Under the pieces are notes generated by a model that ran no database searches, was not told the DNA's origin, and saw only the letters and a program-made list of their open reading frames with translations. A stretch of DNA of 64,000 bases from Tetracentron sinense (lineage: Eukaryota > Streptophyta > Magnoliopsida > Trochodendrales > Trochodendraceae): contig CM026570.1 of NCBI GenBank assembly GCA_015143295.1, forward strand, positions 28,216,445-28,280,444. Direction: 5' to 3'. This document shows positions 1 through 11,612 of the stretch, piece by piece. Both the position numbers and the translations under genes were made by a program. Every line of letters begins with the position of its first letter. Positions within the stretch are counted from its first letter, which is position 1.

Positions 1-187
1 ACCGACCACCTTATATAGAAAAGAAAAAGTTAGTTCACGCTTCTGCATTTTATTTAAGCTTCCGCACTCTGATTCATGTTCTACTATTGTATGTTTTACC
101 CAATTCATCGCAAGATGGTTTGTCAGGTTAAGTATAGTTACAACTAAAGTATCCCTTAACTCCTAGGGGGTATTTTGGGGCATGACA
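1..187 (+). mobile_element. 3' tail of a Tekay-type gypsy LTR
   Basis: The end of this segment, a C-T-A-G-G-G-G-G run followed by TATTTTGGGGCATGACA, matches the 3' ends of the other Tekay-like LTRs here (for example the solo LTR ending at 48486). The upstream part matches the same LTR region near 48300-48480. The LTR ends with CA at 186-187. Its 5' part lies outside the window, so its TSD cannot be checked. Confidence 0.75.
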
Positions 188-1277
188 AATGTGGTAGGTT
201 TAGGCCAAAACATACTTGAGAAACATGGATTTCGGTTTTCTCGGTACCCAAATCGGGCACACGGCCTCAGAATCGCTAGAAACCGACTCAACACTTAGGA
301 CATATTCAAATACATGCACTGGAAGAAACAGGATCAAAATCCGACCGACGGTTTGGATTTGGTGGAAGGTGGTAGGTTTATGCCCGAGCGTATTTGAGAA
401 ACATGGATTTCGGCCTTCTCGGTCCCCAAATCGGGCACACGGCCTCGGAATTGCTCGAAACCAACTCCAACACTTAGGATATATTAAAATACGTACGTTA
501 GAAGAAAAAACATCGAAATCCAACCCCCAGTTTGGATTTGGTGGGCGTTTGTTGGTTTAAGCCAAAGTATACTTGGGAAACATTATGGATTTCGGCCTTG
601 CCCAAATCGGGCAAATGGGCTTGATTCCCTCAAAACCAACTCCAACACTTGGGATATAATGAAATACACGCGATAGAAGAAACAGGATCGAAATTCGACC
701 CCTGGTTTGGATTTTGTGGAAGGTGGTAGGTTTAGGCCAAACCATAGTTGAGAAACATAGATGTCAGCCTTCTCGGTGCCCAAATCGGTCACACGGCCTC
801 GGAATTGCTCAAAACTGACCCCAACACTTAGGATATATTAAAATTCATGTGTTAGAAGAAATGACATTGAAATCCGACCCCCGATTTGGATTTGGTGGGC
901 GTTTGTTGGTTTAGGCCGAAGTATACTTGGGAAATATGCATGGATTTCGGCCTTCTCGGTGCCCAAATCGGGCAAACGGCCTCGAATTCCCTCAAAACCA
1001 AGTCCAACATTTAGGATATATTGAAATACACACGCTAGAAGAAACGAGATCAAAATTTGACCCCCGGTTTGGATTTGGTAGAAGGTGGTAGGTTTAGGCC
1101 AAAGCATACTTAAGAAACATGGATTTCGGCCTTCTTGGTGCCCAAATCGGGCACACGGCCTCAGAATCGTTCGAAACCGACTGTAATACTTAGGATATAT
1201 TCAAATACACGCTCTAGAAGAAATGGGATCGAAATCCGACCCCCGGTTTGGATTTGGTGGAAGATGGTAGTTTAGGC
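188..1277. repeat. ~180-bp satellite-like tandem array, part 1
   Basis: Monomers begin at about 193, 371, 551, 725, 905, 1087 and 1266, a spacing of 174-182 bp. Each carries a 'GGTTTAGGCCAAAG' start, a 'GAAACATGGATTTCGGCCTT' block, 'CCCAAATCGGGCA' and 'GGTTTGGATTTGGTGG'. Two monomer types are mixed, one starting GGTAGG and one starting GTTGG (551, 905). Open reading frames here are by-products of the repeat and are not genes. Confidence 0.9.
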
Positions 1278-2788
1278 TGGAAAAATTCTGTGAACCTCAA
1301 ATCCGATGTTTGAGTTGAGAAATCACAAGTTCAAGGGGATGGTTAGGTTTCCTTACAATTTTTTCTACCTTTTTATGATTTAATAATTAAGTTATTAATT
1401 AAAGGGATGATGAATTTAAAGCGTGGAAATAGAAAGAAACATCCAAACCATAAAACAAAGATTTTTATGTGGAAACTCTTTCGGAAAAAACTATGGGACT
1501 TAGTCCAGCTATGAGAATCCACTAAGACAAAGTTAACAAGAACTTACAAGACTCGAACTTGACTCCTTCGGACTCGACACTACCATCCTTCAGTTCTTAA
1601 TCCTCCATGCCTCAAAAAGTCATTACGTACTCACAAGTCATGTGACCTACCGCATCCGCTCGTACTTCACTTTGTGTCTCGAAAACAGCCACGATCTTTT
1701 GATCGATCTCCGTCAATGATGGATTCGGATTCCACCAACCAAATCACACATCCACGATCTTTCTCGGATCGATCTCATTTGCAAAGGCTCCAGAACACTC
1801 CGGCCAAGTTTTCTATCCAGAACGGGTTGATGGTTTGATTAAAATCAACTCCTAGATGGACTCCTTCAATGGACAAGTCCAAGTAAGTTATAATGGAGCT
1901 TTTGGCTTGCAAACTCTAGGTTGAAAACAACTAACAAAGGGGAGGAGAATAATTAATTTCCAGAGTTTTTAAGAACTCCAGAGATAGTTAAAAACCCTCT
2001 CTATACTCTCCCAAAGTTTTTCTCCACGAACTAGAATGGTTCACCATAAATAGGGAACACAAAAACATGGTTTACAAGTTACTAAAATAGCTAGAAACCC
2101 AAAACATCATTAAAAAAATGAAAAAGGAAGTTTTCCCATATCAGGGTCGACCCTAGGAGACACTTGGGTCGACTCAACAAGGGAGTTCGGTCGACCAAAG
2201 TGTCCTCCAGGGTCGACCTTGAGTTTTCCTACTCTCGGCCTCATTTTCCCATATAAAAAGTTTTATACTCAGGGTCGACCCTAAGTGCCCAGGGTCAACC
2301 TTGAGGTGCAGACCTGATTTTAAAACTTCGTTTTTAGCTATTGCACCCTTCATGAAAGTTGTAGCTATTTTCGACTCGGTCGATGTGATATATTATGGAA
2401 CAAATTCTGAGCTACGGTTTGGGAGATATGCCACCTACATAAAACCTTGGTTTTTTGAGAAATTTCAGACTTTTGAACTTGTTTTGGACTGCATATCTCA
2501 TCTCCTTGGGTCCATATGATTAGTTTAGCACACTTACCACTTAAGGTATCATATTATGATTATTCTAAGTCAATTCCCACCTATGGTCATATGGTATCTA
2601 GGTCACTTACCATCCTATGAGTGAAACGAAGGAAATGATCAATCTAGTCGATCAACCGAGTCTTCAACGGTCTTCAACTTCACTTGTCATGGATGCTTAA
2701 AGGCAATGACATAAGATACACACCTAATTACCTAGACTCACTTGTTTTGACACCGGAATAAGCCAACACATAAAACATGGACTTTACA
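1278..2788 (-). mobile_element. solo LTR, diverged Sirevirus-like, TSD TAGGC
   Basis: This 1511-bp insertion begins with TG, ends with CA and splits a satellite monomer. TAGGC flanks it at 1273-1277 and 2789-2793. Its layout follows the 1220-bp Sirevirus LTR at 15091-16310: a 'TTTTTATGTGGAAA' block, a 'GGGACTTAGTCCAG' block (GGGACCTCGTCCAG in the Sirevirus), a palindrome-rich stretch, and an end in TTTACA. Its palindromes are GGGTCGACCC (about 2145-2300), not ACCGATCGATCGGT. No internal coding region remains. Confidence 0.85.
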
Positions 2789-3169
2789 TAGGCCAAAGCA
2801 TACTTGAGAAACATGGATTTCGGGCTTCTCGATGCCCAAATCAGGCACACGGTCTCAGAATTGCTCGAAACTGACTTGAACACTTAGGATATATTAAAAT
2901 ACACATGTTAGAAGAAACGGCATCGAAATCCGACCCCCAGTTTGGATTTGGTGGGTGTTTGTTGGTTTAGACCGAAGTATACTTAAGAAACATGGATTTG
3001 ATCATTCTCGGTGCTCAAATCGGGCAAACGGCCTCGGATTCCCTCGAAACCAACTCCAACACTTATGATATATTGAAATACAGGCGCTAAAATAAACGGG
3101 ATCGAATTCCGACCCCCGGTTTGGATTTGGTGGAAGATGGTAGGTTTAGGCCAAAGTATACTTGAGAAA
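2789..3169. repeat. satellite-like tandem array, part 2
   Basis: The monomer interrupted at 1277 resumes here at GGCCAAAGCATACTTGAG. Further monomer starts lie at about 2961 (GTTGG type) and 3139 (GGTAGG type), and the array ends inside the next monomer near 3169. Together with part 1 it holds about nine monomers or partial monomers. Confidence 0.85.
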
Positions 3170-3599
3170 TTTATTAATATTCTGAGATGAGTTTGGTTCT
3201 TAGCATATTTATTAATTATTACAATCTAAAATTTTTTCATTTCAAAAAAATTATTAATAAATTGCATTTTTTTTTTTTTGTTGAAGGGAGGCAGCACACA
3301 CCTATCGGGTTTCCGACCATCACCAAGAGAGAGCTAGGCGACTATTTTCTAATTTTATTTCCTTTGGGACTATGTACTTTTTATGATACTTCTTATGGGC
3401 ATGTATATATAATTTAATATTAAATGTTTGAGGCATTTTTTTTATTAACTTATATGAATTTTTTATTTTTTTATTGGAATTATATATTGTTTAAGGGTAT
3501 AATACGTGTTTATTGATTTTTATATTGCTCACAAGTACAAATAATACAGGGAAAAAAATGAATTTTTTTTAAAAATAAATTCTTTTTTTTTTATTTTTT
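3170..3599. other. AT-rich sequence, no gene seen
   Basis: AT-rich DNA with poly-T runs lies between the satellite and the CACTA-like subterminal repeats. It may be interior sequence of the CACTA-like element, because no left terminus (CACTA...) was found. A 76-residue frame at 3187-3417 has no recognisable domain. Confidence 0.4.
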
Positions 3600-4110
3600 A
3601 CAAGTAGCGGCGGTTATACCCGCCATTATATTGAATATTAATTTAATTTATTAAAACTTTGTGAGTGCAGTTCATAACCACCATAATATATCAGGGCAGT
3701 TTAAACCGCCGTCCTATTGTTATACATAACGGCGGTAGTAGACGCCGTCATATAATTTATAAAGGACGGCGGTCGTAGACACTGTCAAATAAATTCTAAA
3801 GAACGGCGGGTGTAACCGCCATCATATTGGTTAGATGTAACGGCAGTTACTTAACGACGGTCAATATACGACGCAACAGGTCGTTTTAATAATCATATTT
3901 AAAATAGAACTGCGGCAGTTCGTAACCGCAATCATTTCGTGATATAAGACGGCAGGTCATTGAAATCGCCGTCCATATCCACCACAACATGATACCCCAA
4001 TAAGATAATCGTCGATGGGTTACTCCATCGCCCTGATATACTATCACGATGGGTATTTGTAATGTAACAACGGGTTTTAACTGCCATTACAAATAAAGAA
4101 TTTTGTAGTG
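3600..4110. mobile_element. CACTA (En/Spm)-like transposon right end
   Basis: The segment ends in TTTTGTAGTG (4101-4110), the inverse of the CACTACAA terminus of plant CACTA elements. Upstream, from about 3605, are many short inverted and direct repeats of the type GGCGGTTATACCCGCC and AACGGCGG...CCGCCGT, the usual subterminal repeat pattern of this family. The 3-bp TSD would start with CAA at 4111. No matching left end or transposase was recognised, so the element is truncated or non-autonomous. Confidence 0.7.
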
Positions 4111-5006
4111 CAACAAAGCCAAACCTAGGGTTGACATTTCTAAGATCGGTTACCTCATGCTCACAAGGATCAAGTCTAAGATTTTGCATAAACTCCAAGG
4201 ATCATATGTCTCGCAAGGCTTTTAAGAACTCGTAAGAAATGCATAAGTCTAAGATCTTGCATGAGTCTCCAAGGATCAAAAGTTCACAAGAACAAGCTCA
4301 CAAGAAGCTCATAAGAACTCGAAGCTCATAAGAAAGCTCATAAGAACTTAAAAGCTGATAAGAAAGTCATAAGAATTTATGAGGCTTATAAGCATTCATA
4401 AGAACTCAAAAGCATGAACAAAGAGGTTTGTTTTACATGAAAAGTAAGTTGTGAGAAAAGATTTTCCATGACAGGTTTTAAGCATGAATTTTGCAATTTG
4501 TATTCTTTTAAATACTTGTATGTGATATTCTTGTTATCATAACACTGTTAGCTAGTAGTTTGTACTCGCTAAGTATTCTATGCTCAACCATACATTTATT
4601 TCGGCAGGTCAGTTTGACATCTCCAACCCAAAGCCATGGGTTAAAGAATATTACGAGGAAGAAAGGGATCCGCTTATCTTGTTGCAACTACAGGAGGATA
4701 GAGATCTAGATAGGTGGTCCTATCTGGACTATTGTTGACTGGAGTGATAGTGAGATTCATTTTGTATTTTGATAGGTGGGCATGTCCACCTTTACTTTTT
4801 GTTATGTATGTACAAACTTGGAATACCATCATATGTATAGAAAGAAAAATTTAGTTATCTTCCGCACATTGATTTAAGCTTCCGCATTATTTTATGATTT
4901 TGTTATGTTATGCCTTAGGTATTATTACAGGATGGTTTGGTATCGGATATGGCACATCACGAGGCAAAGTATGCCTAACTCCCAGGGGGTATTTTGGGTC
5001 GCAACA
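4111..5006 (+). mobile_element. truncated Tekay-type LTR (R/U5 part)
   Basis: It contains the conserved leader block shared by all Tekay-type LTRs here: a GTACTCGCTAAGTATTC segment near 4563, then TTTCGGCAGGT near 4600. It ends in CCCAGGGGGTATTTTGGGTC then GCAACA at 5006, a normal LTR 3' end. Short repeats of GCTCATAAGAACTC occupy about 4285-4415. The 5' half is missing and the CACTA-like end abuts it. Confidence 0.65.
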
Positions 5007-5089
5007 TGGTTACACTATTCTGGGTTGATTTGAGTATTTCTGGGCAATTTCATCCACAAAATTTGGTCCCCCGATGAATTTCGTCGAGT

Positions 5090-5718
5090 AAATTCAGTCC
5101 CCATAGAATTTCGTCACCAAAATTCTATTGGGCCTATTTTTTCCCCAATCTGGTGCTTTGATCATAGCTTTTGAATGGTTTATCAGATTTAGGCGATTCA
5201 ACTTGCGTTGGAATCAAAATTCAAAGGAGAACAAATTTGTGTCTAATGTATAAATCTTAATTCTAAATTGTTCATGGCCTAAATAGGCCCTAAAGTTGAC
5301 TGTTCAAGAATTACAGCAAACCTTCAAGAATTACAGTAGACCAATCTTCGGAAAACCTACATTTGACTTGACTTTGACTCAAAATCTAAAAAATGTTAAA
5401 TATGAACATCGAAGAGAGTTTCTATATCTTTTCAATGACTCAAGAATCATTCGATTCTAATCAACGGTGACAAAACTAGAGTTTCCTAAAATTGAGCGTA
5501 TGTTAAGACATTCCCCTTTTTGACACTTAGAGTATTTAATACTCTTATTCCTTTATCCCAAACACCCATAAATAATTTCCATACTTACTTGAATTCATTC
5601 AAAATACCTCATTTAATTTTAAAAAAATGAAACCATAATTATATTAATGCTTTAGGCCTTAAAAAACACTATTTACATCATTATTCTTAGTCTAGTGAAC
5701 TCGGTTCTGGGGCTCTAC
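5090..5718 (-). mobile_element. truncated gypsy LTR U3 fragment
   Basis: The stretch from about 5150 to 5530 aligns by eye with 41150-41480 of the solo LTR at 39205-41616, in the same order: GATTCAACTTG, CCCTAAAGTTGACTG, TTGACTTGACTT, and ACTAGAGTTTCCTAAA. GGGGCTCTACA at 5708-5718 is the inverse of a TGTAGAGCCCC LTR start. The element reads on the minus strand and its 3' part is missing. Confidence 0.6.
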
Positions 5719-5734
5719 ATCCTAGGTTCTAAGA

Positions 5735-6020
5735 CTAGCTAGGGTTAGGCTTGGACCTAGGGTTTGACTAGGGTTTTACTAGGGCTTGACTAGGGTTTGA
5801 CCTAGGGTTAGGCTAAGGTTGGACTAGGGTTTTGACCTAGGATTCAACTATGTTTTGACCTAGGGTTTAACTAGGGTTTTGACCTAGGGTTAGGCTAGTA
5901 TATGACCTAGGGTTAGGTTAGGGTTTGACCTTTGGTTTGACTAGGGTTTTGATCTAGGGTTCAACTAGGGTTTTGACCTAGAGGTTAACTAGGGTTTTGA
6001 CCTAGTGCTAGGCTAGGCTA
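5735..6020. repeat. telomere-like G-rich minisatellite
   Basis: About 280 bp of degenerate units of TTGACCTAGGGTT and TTGACTAGGGTTT, roughly 22-24 bp per pair. Each unit carries CTAGGGTT, resembling but not matching the plant telomere unit TTTAGGG. Confidence 0.8.
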
Positions 6021-6039
6021 ACCATGAAAGGGGTATAAA

Positions 6040-7000
6040 AATTGGGTACTTACAATAATATCATGAACAATAATCATCATTGTCTTCCAATCACAATCAT
6101 AATTTCAAAATATAAAAACCCAGCATTCGTCATATCATCTGAAATATTCATCATGACAACTCTCCTAAAAACATGAAATCTTATCCTTAACATGATCAAT
6201 AACCCATAATAGAATGTAAACATCGTTCTCATATCATAAAATACTTATCTCATAAATAATATTAGGTTAGAACAATGTATATATAGTATCTTCCTTCATC
6301 GTTTCCCAACGATTGAATCGCTTTAGAATGACTTGGATCTTCAATCTCCAAGATTTTCTTCTCATTGGAATAAAACCCCTTGAAAACCTTAGGTTTTTCT
6401 TTCTTTTGTTCTCTAATAAATCTTAGAATGATAAAAATCCTAAAACCCACGAGTTATTATCTTTATATAGGCCTAGGGTTAATTAGAAATCACTAATTCT
6501 CGGAGTTCTTTTAGAATTAGGAAGTGTCTGGGCAAAATCGTAGTCGAGCGGTCGACCAGTGGCCTGACGGTCAACCAGTAAGGTCCGGCGGTCAACCGGC
6601 TGAATGACCACTTTCTGCCAAAAAACTTCATACAAAATTTTCGACTAGACGGCCGATCGGGCTTGAGAGGGGTCGATCGGTGGGACTTGATTTCCCCTAT
6701 TTTGGTCTTTTTTTTCATTCTAATGTTTAACCCTTTTGTCACATAACATACTCAAACATAATTAGACATATAATGAAAAGTTTAGCATGAAATTCAAGAC
6801 TTGTATTGAGCTTTGCACAAGATTCAAGATAACCAAGTTTGGGGTCCCTATAATGCATAAAACAATAATAGAAGGACATACAAGAACATGTAATAGATGA
6901 ATATTCATCAAATTTCAAATTAAAGGAGATCGGATTTGGTCTAAGCTCTTGCCAGACCAAAATAATCGGGCCACTCACAAACCCTTATATTAACTTTGGC
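6040..7000 (-). mobile_element. degenerate LTR fragment carrying a diverged palindrome module
   Basis: On the minus strand, 6535-6690 contains GGTCGACC-type and CCGATCGG-type inverted repeats around a core that matches, imperfectly, the core of the U3 module seen in the intact elements (ATTTTGTATG followed by an AT-rich stretch and GAC/GTC arms). A TATATAGGCCTAGGG segment lies near 6463. Termini were not found, so the limits are approximate. The rest, to about 7000, is AT-rich without a gene. Confidence 0.45.
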
Positions 7001-7339
7001 TTAGAAATTTTAACTCCTAAAATTAAAAAAATAAATTTCTAAAAGCAAATGTTAACTACAATTAATGAGTTTAGAAAGACACACGGCGGCATGTAGAGGA
7101 TGTGCTAGACGGTTTTGGTCTGACAAGGGCCAGACCAAATCCCATTCCAATTAACGTATTAACGTGGGTAACCAGAAGCCCAACTCAAAAGCATGCCTCA
7201 AAAAACTGCACAACGATGTACATGGGGCAAAGCAAAAAAAACGCAGGAGTGAGTAGAGAGAAAAATGTCGGCGTGGATAACGAAAGGGAAAGAAATCCTG
7301 TAACGTTATAACCGGACTCGGGGAGCCGGTTACGCACCT

Positions 7340-7575
7340 AAGGTCGTCACTTGTCCCTTTTGACACCCCTGAACTTGGTTAAGATTCACCTACCCTTCAG
7401 ATTTTACTCACCTAAACCTTGGTCTTAAGAAAAAAAAATATGAAAAATATTTGAATCTTTTTCTAATCATAATTAATTTTTGTTAATCTAAAAAGCAAGG
7501 AAAGTTAGGTAAACCCTAAGGGTGAATAAATTTTAACCAGAGCTAAGAGTGTCAGAAAAAAGAGACACATGGTGA
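7340..7575. repeat. fold-back MITE upstream of the phospholipase gene
   Basis: The left arm (about 7345-7420, CTTGTCCCTTTTGACACCCC then GGTTAAGATTCACC) is the imperfect inverse complement of the right arm (about 7500-7575). The same arms recur at 38108-38335, and single-arm relatives occur near 12560-12670 and 43600-43700. It lies about 360 bp upstream of the TATA box of the gene at 8050. No transposase is encoded. Confidence 0.6.
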
Positions 7576-7936
7576 TCTCAGGGCGTAATTGGATTCCATG
7601 AGTCGGGTTATAATCGTAGAGGATTTCAGACGGAAAATCTCACTCTATTTTTTATTTTTTATTTTTTTTTAAGTCAAATACTCCACGGTGATTTTTAAAT
7701 GATGATCCCAAAAATTACGATCCTCGGCATTGAAGTCAACTACTATGGAACCATGAAAAAGGTGTTGGACCGTTCGTATTCTCGCTCTTTCAACACCGCC
7801 GCAACAACGAACCACAACAGCGTCCTTAACCCCAACCGACCACTAAAATTACACCCCTCAGAAAATGTCAGTCAATCCTCGCCAAACATGCTTTTGCTTT
7901 ATTTTTCTTAATCCTGAGGAGCACCCATCTTTCCCC

Positions 7937-7947
7937 TATTATATAAA
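7937..7947 (+). promoter_or_regulatory. TATA box of the phospholipase gene
   Basis: TATTATATAAA lies 103-113 bp before the start codon. It is followed by a strongly CT-rich leader with a (CT)n run at about 8010-8037, typical of plant 5' untranslated regions. Transcription would be expected to begin near 7970. Confidence 0.7.
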
Positions 7948-8049
7948 CCCAATCGCCTCTACTCTCTTTCTTACTTCTCTTCGTCTCTCCTTCCTCCTCA
8001 TTCTCCTTCCCTCTCTCTCTCTCTCTCCCTCTCGCAAACACACATATCA

Positions 8050-9390
8050 ATGGCTTCAACAGCCTTCATGCCAAATCTAAGTATAAAACCCTTAGAGGTT
8101 TCACCTCAAATTGGTGTGCATCGCCTAAGACAGCCTTCCTTCGGGCAGGTAACATTGCCCGAGAAGAGAAGCATGTCTTCAGGTAGGCGCTCTATGGCCG
8201 CTTCTGCGATTGCATCCACTGTCATGACAAATATTGCAGAAACGAGCTCTAGTTTGGCACGAATTTGGAGAGAGGTTCAAGGTTTGAACAATTGGGAAGG
8301 TCTTGTGGAACCCTTGAATCCTCTTCTCCGAGCTGAGATCGTACGGTACGGGGAATTCGTCACAGCATGTTACAAGGCCTTTGACCTCGACCCCAGCTCT
8401 AAGCGTTACTTGAATTGCAAGTACGGGAGGAAGAACATGTTGAGGGAAGTCGGCATGAAGGATTCCGGATACGAAGTAACTAAATACATCTATGCCACCC
8501 CGGACATCAGTATACCTATCCAGAACGGGACCTGTTGTGGCCGTTGGATCGGATACGTTGCGGTGTCATCGGACGACGAGGTAAGGAGGCTCGGCAGAAG
8601 AGATGTACTGGTAACATTCCGGGGAACTGTGACAAATCCCGAGTGGGTCGCGAACTTCATGAGTTCGTTGACTCCTGCGAGGTTAGACCCACATAATCCC
8701 CGGCCCGATCTGAAGGTGGAGTCCGGATTTCTGAGTTTGTATACTTCAGATGATAGCAATAGCAAGTTTGGGCTTGGGAGCTGTCGTGAACAGCTTCTCT
8801 CTGAGGTGTCTCGTATAATCAACAAGTACAAGGGTGAGGAAGTGAGTATTACCGTTGCCGGACATAGTATGGGGAGTTCCTTAGCTCATCTTCTTGCTTA
8901 CGACATTGCGGAGCTGGGGTTGAATAAAGATGGTTCAAACCGAGAGATACCCATCACAGTTTACTCATTTGGAGGTCCAAGAGTAGGAAATTCGGGCTTC
9001 AAGGAGCGATGCGAGGAGTTGGGAGTAAAGGTTCTAAGAATAGTAAATGTTAACGACCCCATCACAAAGCTACCTGGGGTTGTTTTCAATGAAAATTTTA
9101 GGAATTTCGGAGGGAGATATGAGCTCCCTTGGAGCTGCTCATGTTATGCTCATGTTGGAGTTGAACTAGTTCTAGATTTTTTCAAGATGGAGAACCCTTC
9201 ATGTGTTCATGACTTGGAGAGCTACATCAAGTTACTGAGATGTCCAAAGAGGGTGGAAGTTCAAAGGTATGGGGTTGATTTTATGAACCGAGCAAGGGAG
9301 TTGCTCTTAACTGCACAAAGTTTGGACACATGGCCATGGAAAGATGCTGCAAGAAACGTTGGAAACTTGCTTCAATCTCAAAGGACATGA
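8050..9390 (+). CDS. class I phospholipase A1 / DAD1-like lipase, plastid-targeted
   Basis: This intact, intronless 446-residue ORF is the only clear cellular gene. It belongs to the alpha/beta-hydrolase lipase class 3 family; plant class I PLA1 enzymes hydrolyse acyl groups, mainly at sn-1, of plastid galactolipids, phospholipids or triacylglycerol, and some release the linolenate used for jasmonate. Visible features: a Ser/Arg-rich, acid-poor first ~50 residues fitting a plastid transit peptide; the [11 protein letters not shown] and YIYATPDI motifs of the family; the GHSMG nucleophile elbow with Ser273; Asp336 in NDPITKLPG; and His368 in CYAHVG, giving a complete Ser-Asp-His triad. Length suits the family. 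The start was chosen for its position after the TATA box and CT-rich leader and for the transit peptide. It resembles the Arabidopsis PLA1-I alpha group (At2g31690-like) more than DAD1, from memory, so no symbol is given. Confidence 0.93.
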   Translation: MASTAFMPNLSIKPLEVSPQIGVHRLRQPSFGQVTLPEKRSMSSGRRSMAASAIASTVMTNIAETSSSLARIWREVQGLNNWEGLVEPLNPLLRAEIVRYGEFVTACYKAFDLDPSSKRYLNCKYGRKNMLREVGMKDSGYEVTKYIYATPDISIPIQNGTCCGRWIGYVAVSSDDEVRRLGRRDVLVTFRGTVTNPEWVANFMSSLTPARLDPHNPRPDLKVESGFLSLYTSDDSNSKFGLGSCREQLLSEVSRIINKYKGEEVSITVAGHSMGSSLAHLLAYDIAELGLNKDGSNREIPITVYSFGGPRVGNSGFKERCEELGVKVLRIVNVNDPITKLPGVVFNENFRNFGGRYELPWSCSCYAHVGVELVLDFFKMENPSCVHDLESYIKLLRCPKRVEVQRYGVDFMNRARELLLTAQSLDTWPWKDAARNVGNLLQSQRT

Positions 9391-11548
9391 CTTATTAAGA
9401 CATCTTACAATAGATAAACCTCTTAGCCTTGTACATCTATTTTTTGGCATAGGGGCTTATCTACACTTCTTATTTTTATTTTATTTTTTGGGGGGGGCAG
9501 GGTTTACCATACATTCAACTTCACATACAGTAAATTATAATTGTACGTACACTGAAAAGAAGGGAGAATTTGTATTATGCGAATTCAAGTTGAATAACAA
9601 CCATTTTTATAACTAATTCAATTAGAATGGTCTATATGATTGATATCAGTAATCCTTAAACATTTTTTGCTTTTAGTCTTACTGAAATTGATATTAATGT
9701 TATTAATTGTTTATGGTAGTCTAACTGAATTTAATTCTTGAACTAGCAATTCGTACCTTATGTTATAAGGGGATCCTTCTTATTAAAGAGACAAAGGTAG
9801 TGTTGTTGACAAATGTTGATGTTGGTTGCTAACATCATTCACCTTGGAAGTTTTGCCACTCGTTCTCAGCGATTTCTTGGTGTGTAAATTAAAGCTACTA
9901 AAATCCGATTGCAAGGTCTGTGGTGGTTGAAGAAGCAACTGTTTCAAGTCCAACACTATTCATTTTAATACCTTCAAAAAAAGGACTATTGCTTAAAAAT
10001 GAGTTAGTTTAAAATTTTAATAATACAAAAGGAGAAAGGAGTATTGCTTAAGTCGACAGAAAAGGCTTAATTTCAAGTCCATAACTTCGTATTGGTAGTC
10101 TTCCATTGTCAATATTCAATTCAGATTTTGTTGGAGTTCTGACATTCTTTGGCATGAATAAATGTGTATTCATGTGAATCACAAAACCTTTGATTCTTAT
10201 ACACTAGGAGAGTTGAAAGATTGAATCCCTAGCTCTCAGTCAATTATTTGTTTAATAAGGATGCCATTATTTTCAACACTGAATAATGGTGCAAGTCTAC
10301 GGAAATATTTTCTCCTAAACAGCCTTGTACGAATCATACATGTTTCACCTCTTTGTTATCACATTAGAAAGCTAATTACCCTTTCGGCTAAGCATCAAAT
10401 GGCATTGATAAGACGAACATTAAAAAGTGAGTGTAATCTATTCTTAGGTATCAATAGAGACCATAATAAGAATAATTTTATTTAACATCTAGAGAGAAGA
10501 AAAAATAATTACTTTCTGGGTGAGAATGTGGTGACTAACAGATTTAGCTGAATTTATACTAAAAATACACAATCACGGTATTTGCTTATTTTGATGCTGA
10601 GTTCTTCAAGTTCTAATCTTTACTAGTTTGAGATTGCCTGCAACCACATTACAGTACTGTTATTTTCGGCTGGAAGAGACTATAAATAAGGGCCTCCTGT
10701 CCATCACATATGTAGTCTTGGAGGAAACCTTTTGCTCTATTGGCCACTGCTTTTTTCCAACAACAACCTCTCCATGCATCTCGATACGGAACATAACCAA
10801 CACTTTCAAATCTAGAATATGGGATTAGACACGAGAATAAAGGACAGTCAAAGAATGCCTACACTGTGTTGACTGAAATTACATTCATTTCCTTCATATG
10901 TTCCATGAAGCGCATGTGCCCATGTTGCTTGAGTTAGTGCTCCCTAATAATATTACATACACTACTATTTAATGCTTCTTCGGCGTAGATTATCTTTATT
11001 TCCTAAACGAGCTAGAACTATCTATTTTAACAGTAAAATTATTTTTAATGCAAGTATGGCCTTTTACTTTATGTTTTCTAAGGTTTTTTTTTTCTTTTTT
11101 TTTATTTGGATGCATAAGATGATCTAATGGCTTTATCAGGAGTTTAAATATGATACTGAGCTCCCAATTGCAAGATGGGGTGTGCTAGCCTCACTCTCCT
11201 TTCATTCAATTCACCCTTTAAGAATAATAAAAAATTATAACATTACTTGTGGGCCCATTTAATTTTTCTTTCGTTCTTTTTTTCATCTCATCACCTAGTA
11301 AAGGAGCGAAAACATTTAAGGAAGAACTAGTAAAATCATGAAAATATATACCCAACCCAACATTTTTTTTTATTGAAGCCATTCAGAGGGAGTGGGGGGT
11401 TTGGCACAGACATTTTCATATAAAAATTATGACATTTTTGTAATTATTAAAAAAACAATTATAAAAATCCTACTACTGCTAAATAATTAGAAAAATATCA
11501 CCTTAAGTTATATTAAAAAATAGAAGCCCAGCATGCACATACAAATAC
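9391..11548. other. intergenic, no gene seen
   Basis: AT-rich DNA with poly-T and poly-G runs (about 9480-9500). The phospholipase 3' untranslated region must lie at its start. Short frames at 10261-10485 and 10628-10828 have no domain and no codon signal. Confidence 0.6.
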
Positions 11549-11568
11549 ACATACACAAACACACATAC

Positions 11569-11609
<41 letters not shown>

Positions 11610-11612
11610 TAT
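11549..11612. repeat. compound microsatellite (CA)n-(TA)n-(GA)n
   Basis: An ACACACATACAT start runs into a pure (AT)n stretch at about 11570-11584 and then a (GA)n stretch at about 11585-11610. It is directly visible and likely polymorphic. Confidence 0.95.

Noticed and set aside
200-1107. Several overlapping frames of 60-114 residues on both strands
   Set aside because: They repeat with the satellite monomer and are by-products of its sequence.
5735-6020. True telomeric repeat
   Set aside because: Units are CTAGGGTT in longer periods of about 22-24 bp, not runs of TTTAGGG.
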